Positions 12,198 to 24,475 of a stretch of 64,000 nt of DNA are shown piece after piece; the stretch's first letter is position 1; each line of letters opens with the position of its first letter. Source of the stretch: Pyrus communis (Eukaryota; Streptophyta; Magnoliopsida; Rosales; Rosaceae); NCBI RefSeq assembly GCF_963583255.1, contig NC_084815.1:3456150-3520149 (forward strand), written 5' to 3'. A program made the position numbers and the translations under genes. The notes under the pieces are model-generated. The model was not told where the DNA came from and made no database searches. It saw nothing but the letters and a program-made list of their open reading frames with translations.

Positions 12198-12473
12198 ATT
12201 ATAATTTTTAGGGGTATAAAATTGTAAAATTAATGTATATAATTATTACAGTATTGTTTGAGGGTTATAAAATTATAAAAATAATATTCTGCTTATCGTG
12301 TATCGTGTTTACCCACGTGTATACCCGACCCAACCCGTTATCTTAACAGGTGCTTATCGGGTTACCCGATAAGACCCGATTCGTTATCGTGTCGACCCAA
12401 ACACCTGTTAATTTCGTGTCGTGTCGTGTCGGGTTATCGGGTCGTGTCAGAAATTGCCAGGTCTAGGAGTGAG

Positions 12474-13410
12474 GGTGTCTGGGGGCGGTATGGTGGAGAA
12501 GATTTGGGGAAGAAAAGATTTTTTATTTGTTTTTTTTATTTTTTATTTTTTATAAGTTGGTTTAAATAAAGGACAAATAGAAAATGGAATATCAAAGTTC
12601 AAAAATGACAAACAAGATTATTTTTATTTTATTTTTTAATTTGATGCATTTGGTTGTTGTGAATTTTTGTCAAAAAAAAAAAATAGAAAATCCCTTTTTG
12701 TCATTAGTCATCAAAATTTTTAATCCGATCTCTTATCTGGAACAGTACCAAACACATTATAAATAATATGGTCATTAGTATGTTATTGCACCAAACGCCG
12801 GACTAATTTAGTCAATACAATGCAATGGCAGATTATCCTATCCGATTGAAATAGTCAGTAAAGTTCGAATTGCCAAATGAGACCTGAGAGTATAATTAGT
12901 CGTATTAAAAATCCCAATTAATTGAATGCTCATTTGCAAAAGATAAATGAACACTTCCAACTAAATACAGTATGAACCAAATAATGGAACGCTCATTCGT
13001 TTCCATCGTTGATTAAAATAAGTGAAGGCTACTATATTCGAACCCAAAACTTCAAACGCAAAATGTGAATACTCTTAAACAATTCTTTTACTCCTCAAAA
13101 TAGTATAAATTAACCCAAACAAGATAACATTTTCAAATTCAAACCACTCCTAATCAAAATATGATCCTAACTCGCACTAACAGTTATATAATTAAATGAT
13201 CTATTACTCCAGTCAGTGTAAGAGTGGGTGAGATTTCACCCTATCAGAAAGAAAACTGGTAGTCTTCTGTCTTGAGCCATATATATGGACAACCTGTTAA
13301 GTTGATAGCAATAGTTTATACAGAATCCAAATTAACCAAAAAAATAAGGCACCTGAACTTTGGGTAAATTTAAGCCACATTTAAAATTGCAAATCACTGT
13401 ATTTTCCCTA
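12474..13410. other. intergenic AT-rich DNA, nothing recognised
   Basis: No gene or clear element was identified between the two hAT-like elements. A short frame at 12584-12766 is A/T-rich and has no recognisable protein features. Confidence 0.5.
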
Positions 13411-13418
13411 CCGCCCAC

Positions 13419-14007
13419 CTAGGGCGGAGCTAGGATTTGTTTCTTGGGTTGGCTAGCTGAAATCAGTACCACAAAATTATATGTTCATTCTTTTTGCCTA
13501 TATAAAATTATATAATAATCAATATGAAACAACAACGATCAAATATAAACTTTTCTCAAAATCGTAATCTAATCGACAAATTAAAGGACCATATAATAAT
13601 TAGCCTACTAATTAGATCAAGAATAGTAAATAAAGAGATTAAGAACAGACCAAATGTGACATTCAATGGAAAATCTCAATGGAAAGTAAGGAAATTGCGG
13701 AGCTAGGGGTTTAATGGTTGATTAAAAAAATATTTTTCTTTTTTTGAGTAAGCACAATGGATAGATTGCATAGGGTAAAAAGTCTTTTTTTTTTTTTTTT
13801 GTCAAACGATAGATTTGTTAGATTACGGAGCCAACGGGGTTCAAATCCATGAGTATACATTAAATATTAACTTGTATTAAAATTGTGTGAGCTATATAAT
13901 TAAACTACATGCATTAACATAAGCAATTAAAGCATGAATTTACAAAAAACCTTTCTAAGCTACAGCCCACCTAAATCTTGTGAATCTTGTGGGTGACTCT
14001 GCCACTG
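13419..14007. mobile_element. short non-autonomous hAT element (589 bp)
   Basis: A perfect 8-bp target duplication, CCGCCCAC (13411-13418 and 14008-14015), flanks imperfect terminal inverted repeats: CTAGGGCGGAGCTAGG on the left and, read inward from the right, CAGTGGCAGAGTCACC. The GGCGGAG/GGCAGAG core is typical of plant hAT ends. No transposase is encoded. Confidence 0.75.
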
Positions 14008-14015
14008 CCGCCCAC

Positions 14016-17000
14016 GTGTAATAATGTTTAACATGGCATGATTAAATTAGGGTTTTGGTCTTCCCTCAACAAGTAGAAAAAAAATTACGCATCACTTTGA
14101 CCGCAACCATGCAATGCAAGTTGCTGATCAATTGGAGTTAAAACTTAAATCTTTCTTCTTTGGCATGGACTGTTGTGATTGCAAAAGTAACAGATAATTA
14201 AGAAAATGGAAAATGGGGAATTAATGCATGCATGATGCTGATGGTGGCGGCTGTGATATGTAGTTGATGTATCTTCATCATGCATGATCGGTATACATGA
14301 TGGTGATGGTGGTAGCCACGGATTAGTGGGAATCAGGATAAAAGTGGTAGCCACGGACGGATGCGATGCATCATCATGCATTACTTGACTCAAAGATAGA
14401 GTATTCTTCTTCTTACCTCAGTGTATTATCTTCTCATCCATTTTTAATAAAAATTTTAATTATAAGTTTTCTTCTTTGTTAAATAATTGATAAGGATCTT
14501 AAAAAGTACATAATAGTAATAAATTGGGCACGAAAAGGTAGCATAAGCCATAGACTTCTATTGGGTTGTGAAAGGAATGGGCAATATGTAAGTCGAATTC
14601 ACAAAAAAGACATAAATGGCGATGGTAAAAAGAATTTTGGAAAAGTGCATATGAGCTAGCAACTGATGATTTAAATTAATATTGATAATAGTTATTGGAG
14701 TGCATAATCTCACGACAGCAACAAAGTATTTGAAGCATCATTCATTTGCTAATAGATTATCGTCAGAGGATAGGGAAATAGCATTTCAATTTTCTAAGAA
14801 TAATAGTGGATATGGAAATAGTATTTAGAGGTTATTAGGAATAATAGTGGGTGGGAAAATAACATTTCAATTTTTTGACTTTTTATGGTAGGTGGGATTA
14901 TAATGTGGGTTTGAAAAAATGACATTGGGGTGGGTCTAGCAGCTCTCAAAATAAATACCACCCTCACTATGGAGTTCATAAATTTCTTCTTATTATATTG
15001 TATTGTGTTTTATGTGTGAGAATTGAGTGACGAGTTCATAAATTTCTTCTTATTATATTGTATTGTGTTTTATGTGTGAAAATTGAGTGTTGTTTCACAT
15101 CGAAAAAAATATGGGATGTTACATGTGATTATAACAAATTAAATTATTATAACCAATTAATTTTATAATAAAACTTCAACTTTTTTCATGATGATCAAAA
15201 TTACGTCAATTCTAAATTCTAAGTAATTTTTTTTTGGCATAAAAACACTTTTATATAATAAAAAATGTATTTGACAATGATTGACCAAAAAAGTTAAACC
15301 TAATACTACTTCTCAATTATAAAAACATTGTTTTAGAGCTTTCAAGAAAACCACCTATCTAGTGGCGGAACCAAGATGACGAATTAAGTTGCTTGAAAAC
15401 TTAGGCTGATCGGGCTATAGCTTATCCAGCCCTTCATGTTATTCCGCCTCTGCATCTAAATACTTTTCTAAGATTCAAAAGTGATTTTTGAACACTGTTT
15501 TTGTCTTTGTGAGCTCTTTTTTGTTTATGTACCTTAATTTTCTTTTAAATTTATTCAACTCAAAGGTCGAAAAAAATAAAAAATAAAAAACAGAAAGGAG
15601 TATATGTAAAGAAAAAAAAGAGTATGAAAACCAGTAACTCCCTAAGTAGAGAATTCTATTTTACAATTACTAGTGTTAATTCAAATACTATATTAGCAAC
15701 GCATGGTATATACGTGCATGCTTATGCTTCTAATAAGTCTAAGCCAATACTGGAATGGTATTATACTATTGTACTATACTGGAATATAGCTATGTGATAT
15801 AACAAATCCGCTCATACATATGAATTTGTAATTATTACTATAACCATAAAGCATAACCTCATCGTTCATCCGTATTAAACCATGGTTGCAAATAACCCAA
15901 AAGCCAGTGCTGAGTGCCTAACACATATTCCCTAGTTGGTTGAAGCTCTCGTGATGTGAAAGTAGCAAGGGTCGCCATTGTTCAAAGCTAGGCTCCGTAC
16001 CCCAATTTGCAGGAGCAATCCTGCGTTTTGTTTGTGTGCTTTATGTATGCTGTCTATCACAATACTTAATGCCCAAATCATAGGTCGGCCACATTTTTCA
16101 TCGCTTGCGTATGGATTGTGCATGACCTATGTTGACAGTGCATCGATAACATATCCTCACTTTATTAATAATATATAAATAAATATTAATTGTCAATTTA
16201 CTGTCAATATGTTGTTGTGATATATTATCAATACGAATCATGAATAACTCATGCGCACAACCTGTGTGCACAGGAGATGCTTCGTCAAATTTTTTATCTG
16301 CTTGTTTGGCTTGGAAAACTACAATTGGACCCCATTTCAACATAATCCCTGGTTGAATGATGTTAACGAGAGGGATAAAATATTATGAGTTGGTAATTGC
16401 CTATTCCTTGTTGGGTAGTCTATGAAATTGAGAATCCTTGGATTCATTTGTTGTTTAGGATTTGATTGGAATAAATAACTAATTAGATTCAATGCATGTT
16501 AAAGGAAGAATGAAAACAAAGTGTGCAATGTTGATAGAAGATGAATTACTCATCAAAGAAACTTATTCCTTCCGATCCTTCCAAATTGGTAGGATTAAAA
16601 CGAATAAGTTTTCTTCATGTCTACATGTTGTATTAACTTGGTGGACCGGGTTTTCCTCTTTAAACTACCGTATCCTAGATTCAAACATTTCCCCTTGCCT
16701 ATTTTGGTTACGTAATTGCCTATTTTTTGTTGGGTAATTGCCTATTTGTTTAGAAGAGATCCAATGTCCAAACTTCCCTTCCCCAATTGATTAAAAGAAA
16801 TATATCAATTAAAATTCTAAAAGAACAACTACATGATAATGTGCTACAACTACCCAAAGCTTTTTTTTTTTTTTTTTTTCCTTCTAACCGAACTACTTCT
16901 ACTAACCAAATTACGTGTAGATCAATGTGTAGCCTAATTGAAAGCAGCATACTCTTTCTTTACAGTTTAAGTAGCCTTACATGCAGTCTCGATTAGATTG

Positions 17001-17690
17001 CAATATCGTTCGAGTACAGTAAGTTTTAGGTATAACATAGTGAGATAGTACAATCGTTGTACCTAAGGCCTAACTCCTCTAGGTGCTAGATTCTATCAAT
17101 TATTGCCTCCAATTTAAGAGTCATGAGGATCATGAGGATCAAAAACTTTTTAAAGGAAAAAAACAAAACACTTTTATTCAAATCCCATACGAATCTTACC
17201 GAAGTTCTATTTTCCCCCACTCTTGTTTTGGCAGTTTCAAATATCTTCGTTAACTTCTAATCCATGTCTCCCGGCAAATGCATTGAACCATATTAGAAAT
17301 TTACAGCCTACCCTAATCGAGCCATGAGACATCTATTCCATTGGCCATTCTTTCATAAAATTATATGGACAAGCCTAGCGACTGACTTTGAGTTTACAGT
17401 TAAAGATTGATTGTCTTTCCGCCCGAGATTCTGTGTTCAAATTCCCCTCCCCCTATATCGGTTGAACAAGAAAAGCAAAAGTTCGACATGAATTAAATAG
17501 TTTAATCGGAAGACATTATAGAAGGAACAAATGGAACAAAGAATAGAAGAATGAAACTTAGGGAAACAACATAAGTTTGTATCTCCAGTAAAAACAAAAA
17601 CAAAAAAAAAAAAAAAAAGGTTTCGACTTCAAAAAATGTGATCACTTCACATCCCATCTAAACTTTCTTTACTACCAGCATACAACTTTC
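14016..17690. other. intergenic AT-rich DNA with minor repeats
   Basis: I see no supported gene. It holds a 60-bp tandem duplication (14972-15091) and a possible ~95-bp MITE scrap at about 15360-15455, whose ends GTGGCGGAACC and ATTCCGCCTC are inverted. Poly-T/A runs occur at about 16861-16879 and 17602-17618. Short frames here are low-complexity or lack family signals. Confidence 0.5.
14972..15091. repeat. 60-bp tandem duplication
   Basis: Two adjacent copies (14972-15031 and 15032-15091) begin GAGTTCATAAATTTCTTC and end AATTGAGTG. They differ at only one or two positions, so this is a recent duplication. Confidence 0.9.
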
Positions 17691-17699
17691 TTTACTACA

Positions 17700-19880
17700 T
17701 GTTTGGATTAATATTTGAATATTGGGCTAGACCGAAAGAAGGCTCAAAGGTGTCAAAACAAGGTGAATCTACCCGAAGCTCAACATCAAGCCTAGAAGCA
17801 AACTGAAGCCTTCTCAGCCAAAACATAAGCCACGTGTCTATGATGGAAGTAAACCACCAGTCCTGGTTGGTGGTTGCACTTACTGCGGCAGTGAGAAGCA
17901 CATCCACGATAATTGCTTTCAGTTGCCCGGCTCTCCTGACTGGTGGGAATCATTAAAGCTTTAGAAACAAAGGGAACGAGACGAGCAAGCTAATCTTGCA
18001 ACCTCAATATCCCAACTATCTTTGATATCTCAGGATGATCCTCCTCCCGTTTCAAGTTCTTCTGATATGTTTTCGATGTCCTCAGGTAACTGTGGTTATG
18101 CTTTTAATATGAATAGTGATGTTACTCAGTCTGGTTGGATCATTGACTCCAATGCCACGGACCATATGACCTATGACCTATGACCCCTCTGATTTAGCAT
18201 ATGATATTGTTCCACTCAGATGTAATATTACCAATGCTAATGGTGTCACCTCATCGGTGACTGGCGATGGCACTATATGCCTCACGCCTACTCTCTTTTT
18301 TACTTATACATTACTTGTACCCTCACTAAAGCTTAAATTGATGTCTCCTGGCCAAGCTACTGAGCAATTGAATTGTTGTGTACTAATGTATCTGAAGCTT
18401 TGACTTGTTCAGGATATTCTCACGAATGAGATAATTGGTCGTGGTACTAAGAAGGGGGATCTCTATTTTGTGGATTATGTCAGTACAGGATGGGTCAATC
18501 TCGCCCAAGGAGCTGTCAATCACAAGCGGCATCAGATATGGTCGTGGCATCACTGTTTCGATCATTCGTCTTTCAGTTACTTACAACATATATTTCCGAA
18601 TTTATTTGTTGGTTGCTGTGTTTCAAACTTTAAATGTGACACTTGCGTACTTGCAAAGAGTCATCGTGTTTCTTATCCGTTGAATTCTAATAAAAGTGTT
18701 ACTCTTTTTGGTCTTGTTCATTCGAATGTTTGGGGACTATCTCCGATTACTACTTTATCCGGTATTAGACGGTTTGTGACTTTAATAAACGATTGCACAC
18801 GTATGACATGGTTATACCTTCTTAAGCATAAAAGTGATGTGTGTTTGGCTTTTAAGACATTCCACACCATGGTTTAGAAACAGTTTTCCATTAAAATCCA
18901 TATTTTGCGTTCTGATAATGGCGATGAATATGTTAATAATGATTTTACACATTATTTTACTACTCACGGAATCCTCCACGTAACTACTTGTCCTTAAACT
19001 CCCAATGAAATAGGGTAGCTGAGCGCAAAAATCGTTATCTATTAGAAACTGCTCGATCTTTATTGATTGGGGTATAGATGAAACTTGACCCATGTGCTCT
19101 TTGTTGTATTTTTATAGGGTATGAACTACATCAGAAAAGGTATTGTTGCTACCACCCCCCTTCACGACGGATGTAGGCATAACTGTGTCATCAACACCCA
19201 CGACAACAGCGCTGCTACTTGCTGATTTTGGGACTTCTACTAATACTACTCCCCCTTCATCTCCAAATATAGTTCACCAAATAACCATACTCCTTATAAT
19301 ATTCCTAAGGTAAGCTCTACTATCCCTGTTGATGTATCCGATCTTTCGAATTATCAGTTACCTTTCAAGCACAACTAAGGAAATCCACCTAATCGATATT
19401 CACCGGAAACAACAAAAGGCTCTAAATATCCCATTGCCAACTATGTACTCACATAAATTATCAGAACCCGGCAAAACCTTTGTACAACAAATATCCAATG
19501 ATAGCACACCAAGTTCATTGAAGAAGGCACTATCTGACTATCGATGGACCAAGGCAATGGTGGAAGAAATGGATGCACTTTAGAAAAATCAAACATGGAA
19601 TTTGGTTTCGCTACCTCGAAGAAAGAAGAGAGTCGGATGTAGATAGGTTTACACCATCAAGTATAAAGTCGATGGTAAGAGTGTTACTTTTTTTGGTTTC
19701 GCTACCCCAAGGGATACACTCAGATGTATAATGTTGATTATACACCCCCAATAGCGAAGATTAATACGGTAAGAGTGTTACTTTTTTTGGCGGCTAACTT
19801 AGATTGGTCATTATAGCAATTCGATGTGAAAAATGCTTTCTTACATGGCAATCTTAAAGAATAAGTGTATATGGATATTC
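17700..19880 (+). mobile_element. Copia retrotransposon relic, 5' part
   Basis: Plus-strand fragments appear in Copia order. A CCHC zinc knuckle (CTYCGSEKHIHDNC, then FQLPGSPDWW; about 17875-17955) is followed by the protease-like WIIDSNATDHMTYD (about 18137). The pre-integrase region IWSWHHCFDHSSF with CDTCVLAKSHR spans about 18535-18665. Integrase has LVHSNVWG and RSDNGDEYVNNDF (about 18715-18945), and the reverse-transcriptase start has VKNAFLHGNLKE then VYMDI (about 19828-19880). Many stops and frameshifts make it dead. The 5' LTR was not found. The relic is interrupted exactly after VYMDI and resumes at 24476. Confidence 0.87.
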
Positions 19881-20452
19881 TAACACACCCCGACCTCGAT
19901 ATCCCTAAATATCAGGATAGGCACGTGCTAGTCAACACCCGAGGGTGACAAAGTCATTTTAAACTTGCATACAAATAAAATATGTAATTAGAAAGAAATA
20001 TACCGATGCAGAACCGTGTTCAGAGCATACAACTAATCAAGAATAATTTGAAAGAATCAATATAAAATGATACGAACAAATGAGTGGGTTCTACTCTGAA
20101 AAGAATCGAAGATACCTATGTGGAAGTGTCCTAACGTCGGGATCGTGTGCCTTGAATCTAAATCCTGAAGGGGATGCAAAACCAAAAGAGTGAGTGGACT
20201 AAAGTTTATAATAATAATACTAATAATAAGAAAACCATCTTCTTTATGAACATACTAACCCCTTGTTTTGAAAACACATATAATACTACATAATAGGTTT
20301 TCTGAAAACTCTAGCATGCCATGAAAATTGTTCGTAAAACATGTAGGTGTAAACCAGTGCTCAAAAATGGTAATATAGCCGTCCGAAGGCAAATTCGTAA
20401 ATCTCCTCAGTGATGTACTCAACTAGGGGTATCATGGTGGCCCAAAGGCATA

Positions 20453-20760
20453 ACATCACCAAAAGTGAAGTTGTACGACATTGGGTTACTCCAGTGAAGA
20501 AATCATGGTCTATCACCCAAAAGTGAAACTGTACGACTCTGGGTTACGCCAGAGAAGAGATATATATGTGTGTGTGGGTCCATCACCTGAAGGTGAAGCT
20601 GTATGACATATATATATATATATATATATATGTATATGCAGTGGGTCCATCACCCGAAGGTGAAGCTGTACGACTCCAGGTTACGCCAAAGAAGAAACAT
20701 AAGGTTCATCACCCGAAGGTGAAGTTGTATGACTCTAGGTTACGCTAAAGAAGAAACATA
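20453..20760. repeat. five ~60-bp tandem repeats
   Basis: Five degenerate units, each starting near CATCACC(C/T)GAAGGTGAAG and continuing TGTACGACTC.GGTTACGCC, occur in a row. The third is interrupted by an (AT)n microsatellite at about 20609-20632. They lie inside the LTR-like insertion. Confidence 0.85.
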
Positions 20761-23700
20761 TACATATAACATATCACACCGACACTAGCCCTGGGCTATT
20801 GAAGCTAAGGGTATGTCATAAATGTCATCAACTGTGTCCTATGGCCATAGATGTCTACATACCCGATTGTGTGTATGTGTTGTATGATAACCCACTAGAT
20901 AAGAACCGAAAATGTATCTCAAAAATCTCATATCAAATCCCCAGAGCTCAAAAGCTCAAAGCCTCTTCTCATAAATCCATGATAATTCATATTCATAAAT
21001 CCATAAAATAAATCATATATGTAAATCCATAGAATTTCATATACAAAAATCCAATAATTCATACCCTTCTGTAAAATGCAAATTTGATAAATCATAAATA
21101 ATGCATAAAACGTAAAATCATGAAATCATGCTTTTCGTGAATGCAATCCTAATATTTTATAATAAAAAAAATGCAAGTTAAGAAGGGGTCCACTCACAGT
21201 ATTCCATTGTTGATGAGCCACTCGAACTAGAGAGGATGGTGTCGCTTCCCACCAACGCACATAAATGATAGGATTAAATGCACACCACAAAGTAGCACAC
21301 AAATGTCCTATTGATTTTCCTTATTAACACTAAGATTTGTCAATTGTAGCATATGAAAATAAGGGTCTTTCTCGTAAAAGATTGTTTTATCTAACTAGTT
21401 AAAATGTCACAAAAACTGGGCTACTGTTCCTATTGACCAGCCACCGAAAAATAATTATTAGACTGACTTACACTTATCTAAAGTCTACGAAATTTAATAT
21501 GCAGATACTAAACACACAGAGCTACACTCATACAAATATTTGGGATTTTTAGAGTTGATTTGCTATTTAAATTAAATCGAACAAAAACAGAACAGAAACA
21601 GATTTTAAGTAGTTCACAAATTAAGAAAAATGAGTTAGGGGAATTGCTATCCACCACCAAATAATCATGCAAACATGTTATGTTTCATTCAAATTCCTTT
21701 TATTTCCGGATGAAGATGCTTAAGTTGGCTCAATGTTAGAACTCAGCCTATTTCTCTTTCTTATGTAGTATGTTAAGAGAATGGCATTTTCAACTTAACT
21801 TAGTCCCTAGCATGCAACCTAGAATGGTGTTTTCATAGATTTAACAAGTAGATATCATTAAGAATGAAAAGAGTTTGAGTCATCACAAGGCATTGTAAGT
21901 ACTAACGTTGTCTTACTTATCCTATAAATTGGTTCACATGTTAACCACAATTAACAAGTACTACTCTAGAACATATGTAAGTCCTCATTCAACAAGGGCA
22001 GGTACACACATATTCATAGCATTAGAATCCTAGATATGCTTACTAAGTATGCATCCGTAGAAAACATATAAAGAATTCATCAATGAGACAAGTAGTGAAC
22101 CAATTTTCATCCATTCATAAAGTAATTCAAACGAAATGTCATAACAAACTTGCAATCATATTCGGGGCTTCAAAACAGCCCCTAACTACTAAAAATTAGT
22201 TACATATAACCTTAAATAAAACCAAAAGAAAGACATGAGTTTGAGAAGATAAAACTGAAAGAAGAGAATGCCAAGATTTCCTCATTCATTTCCTTCCTTC
22301 CCAACACTGCCTTCTCTTTTTTTCTTTCTTTCCACTACCACCTGCAGCCTTCTTTTTTTTCTTTCTTTTCTTTTCTATCTTTTTTTTTCCTATCTTTGCC
22401 GCTGGGCATTCTCTTCCTCTTCCATAATTCACCAAACTTAATAGCCACTTTATTGTCATAAAAGAGAAGAAATGGAAATACAATTTTAACTCCTTGCTAG
22501 CCTCTTAGTAGTTCACCTGCCATAGCCTTTATGTCAATTAATCCTCATCTTTATTTCCAATTTAACTTTGCTAAAACTTCTCTTTCTCTTGATTTGTGTG
22601 ACCGGCCGACCATGGAAAATGGGAAAGAATTATGTAGCTTTTTCTTCCTTGTCGGTTCAATCACATAAGCTTGTAATTCTACAAATTGTCATGTGCTGGT
22701 GACTTCACCAAGTAATTCCAACAAGTTAACTGCAGGCAAGTTAAATAAAAATGATTTAAGTCACCTGTAACTTCTATAGTCAAGTAGTCTATACTTCAAC
22801 CAAAGGCTATGGGCATAAAGATTTAAATTATAAGAAATCACCTGATTAAATTAGAACCAAGGAATTATAACATGATTTTTCTCCAACTCATTAATTTAAT
22901 TATATAATCACCAAACCATGCAATTCCTTTTATTTAAATCCAAAATTTAACTAGAAAATGTAGCTTTCAGGATAAAAATATATTTGAAAATATGCACTCA
23001 TCAATAAACACAATTTGAGACCATTTAGTAAAACTCTACCAAAATGATAGAATTTGGGAAAACGGACAACGGATTCAAATTCGGCACGTTAAAAAACCTA
23101 AGGAGGGACCTCGGTTTCCCCCATGCGCTGCCACAAGGCAGCGGCCTAGGGGGCCACAGGCCACCGCACGCACTGCCACGCATCGAGATAGGTTGCCGTC
23201 ATGGACGATGGAGGTGCGTGTGCTCCATGTGCCAGCCATAACAGCCCCCTACACGCACTGACCCATGGAACTAGGCTTAGGTGGTTATTGGATTGGATCC
23301 GGGTCGAATGGGCTTACTTGCTGGATTGGGCCAGGGGTTACTGGGTTGGATTTGGGTTAAGGTTAATAGGTTGCGCCAGTTTTGGGTCAGGTTTTTGGCT
23401 CATGGGTCGGGTCGATCCGGTTTCAGGTCGTGGATCAGCCAGATTCCAAGAAAAAGAAAGCCGAAGCTTCCTAAACTACGATCATCCCCAAAGCTCGACT
23501 AAAACCAGTTATTCAATATACCAAATTGACGCCCAAAGAACAAGGAGTCGGAATATACCTTTGGTTTCCTCAACCGTGGTCGGAGTTGGCTGGAAAATGA
23601 CTCAAAAACTGTCGAACCTCGTCGAAAAATCTGGAAAACGCTTTTCCGAGTTATTTTCATGTTTAAACCTTCACCAAAACCATTTTTATTCAACAACTAA

Positions 23701-23918
23701 ATAATCTAGACCACGAGGGAAGAAGATCGAAAGGTGGTTCATGACTTACCTTCGTCGAGGATGGCGATAACTTATTAGATTCGGTATTGCTCAAAGATAA
23801 TACTGTGCAGCGAGGGAGGGAGGGAAAATAAGGGATTTCTCAGCCTGGCTTGGGTTTGTGAGTCCATCACTGATCGTCGGGGAGAGAGTCTGTGAAGTTT
23901 GGGTGCTCGCGGAACAGC

Positions 23919-23950
23919 GAATGGTGGTGGTGGTGGTGGTGGTGGTGGCG
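23919..23950. repeat. GGT trinucleotide microsatellite
   Basis: About nine consecutive GGT units lie within the LTR-like insertion. They create an antisense poly-threonine frame that should not be read as a gene. Confidence 0.9.
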
Positions 23951-24475
23951 TGCCAGTTTACAGAGAATGAGAGAAAGAGGTAGCTAAGAGAGTTAGAATG
24001 AGAGAGAGAACTGGGAGTTGAGGTGGTGGTCTGTGGGGTGGCTCGCCGGAGAAAGGTGTGTAGGTGTTGCTCGAAAATGAGAGAATGATCGAGAAAAATG
24101 AGGGAAAGAGAGTTCCAGAGATTTAAGGACGGAAGACACATGGCATAATGAGAAGTGGGGTGTGGGCCCCACATGACAGAAATTATTAAAATAATAAAAA
24201 TATCTAACCCTAATATCTAGAATAATGAATTGACTATTTTGCCCTTTTACTTCGTAGTTCCGTAAAACGTTTATTGCAGCTCCAAATTCAATTCTATTTG
24301 CGCCTATGCATCCATAACGTCAAGTACTAGAAGGATACACCAAGGAAACAAATCTTACGTGACACAATAAGGCAGTCAACAAAATTCAACGTTTTTGCCT
24401 CATAAGGCATTTTCATAAATTCACGCTTTAAAATTATAAAAACTGTAATATTTGGGGACGGGTCGTTATATATTC

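Larger units (their letters stand above)
8930..12465. mobile_element. non-autonomous hAT-like DNA transposon
   Basis: Both ends carry the terminal inverted repeat TAGACCTGGCAA (8930-8941 and its complement at 12454-12465). Immediately outside is a perfect 8-bp target duplication, GGAGTGAG (8922-8929 and 12466-12473), the size expected for hAT elements. Subterminal regions (8940-9105 and 12290-12455) are rich in CGGGTCGTGTC-type words in opposite orientations and could form a long hairpin or bind a transposase. There is no transposase reading frame. The interior is mostly a 339-bp tandem array, followed by pyrimidine-rich and TA-rich DNA (11704-12290). Confidence 0.88.
19881..24470. mobile_element. 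4.6-kb LTR-like insertion inside Copia RT
   Basis: The insertion is bounded by a 5-bp direct duplication, TATTC (19876-19880 and 24471-24475). Removing the insert and one copy restores the Copia reading VYMDIPPSY. The ends are TAACACACCCCGACC and GGGGACGGGTCGTTATA, which read inward as loosely matching inverted ends. ACACCCCGACC and GACGGGTCGTTA resemble the termini of long plant Gypsy LTRs. I saw no second LTR, no gag-pol and no transposase, so a solo LTR is likeliest; a large non-autonomous derivative or a TIR element remains possible. Internal frames at 23044-24174 lack recognisable domains. Confidence 0.6.

Noticed and set aside
8930..12465. CRISPR-like array
   Set aside because: Units are 339 bp and fully repetitive without variable spacers, and this is plant nuclear DNA.
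14145..14393. 82-codon histidine/serine-rich minus frame
   Set aside because: It derives from repeated ATGATG/CATCAT words; no family and no splice context.
17380..17465. Second tRNA-like sequence (GTTCAAATTCCC)
   Set aside because: A B-box-like word is present but no cloverleaf, A-box or SINE tail could be built; too weak to list.
23044..24174. Several frames of 65-167 codons inside the 4.6-kb insertion
   Set aside because: They overlap in different frames, are rich in simple repeats such as GGT, and show no domain or motif.
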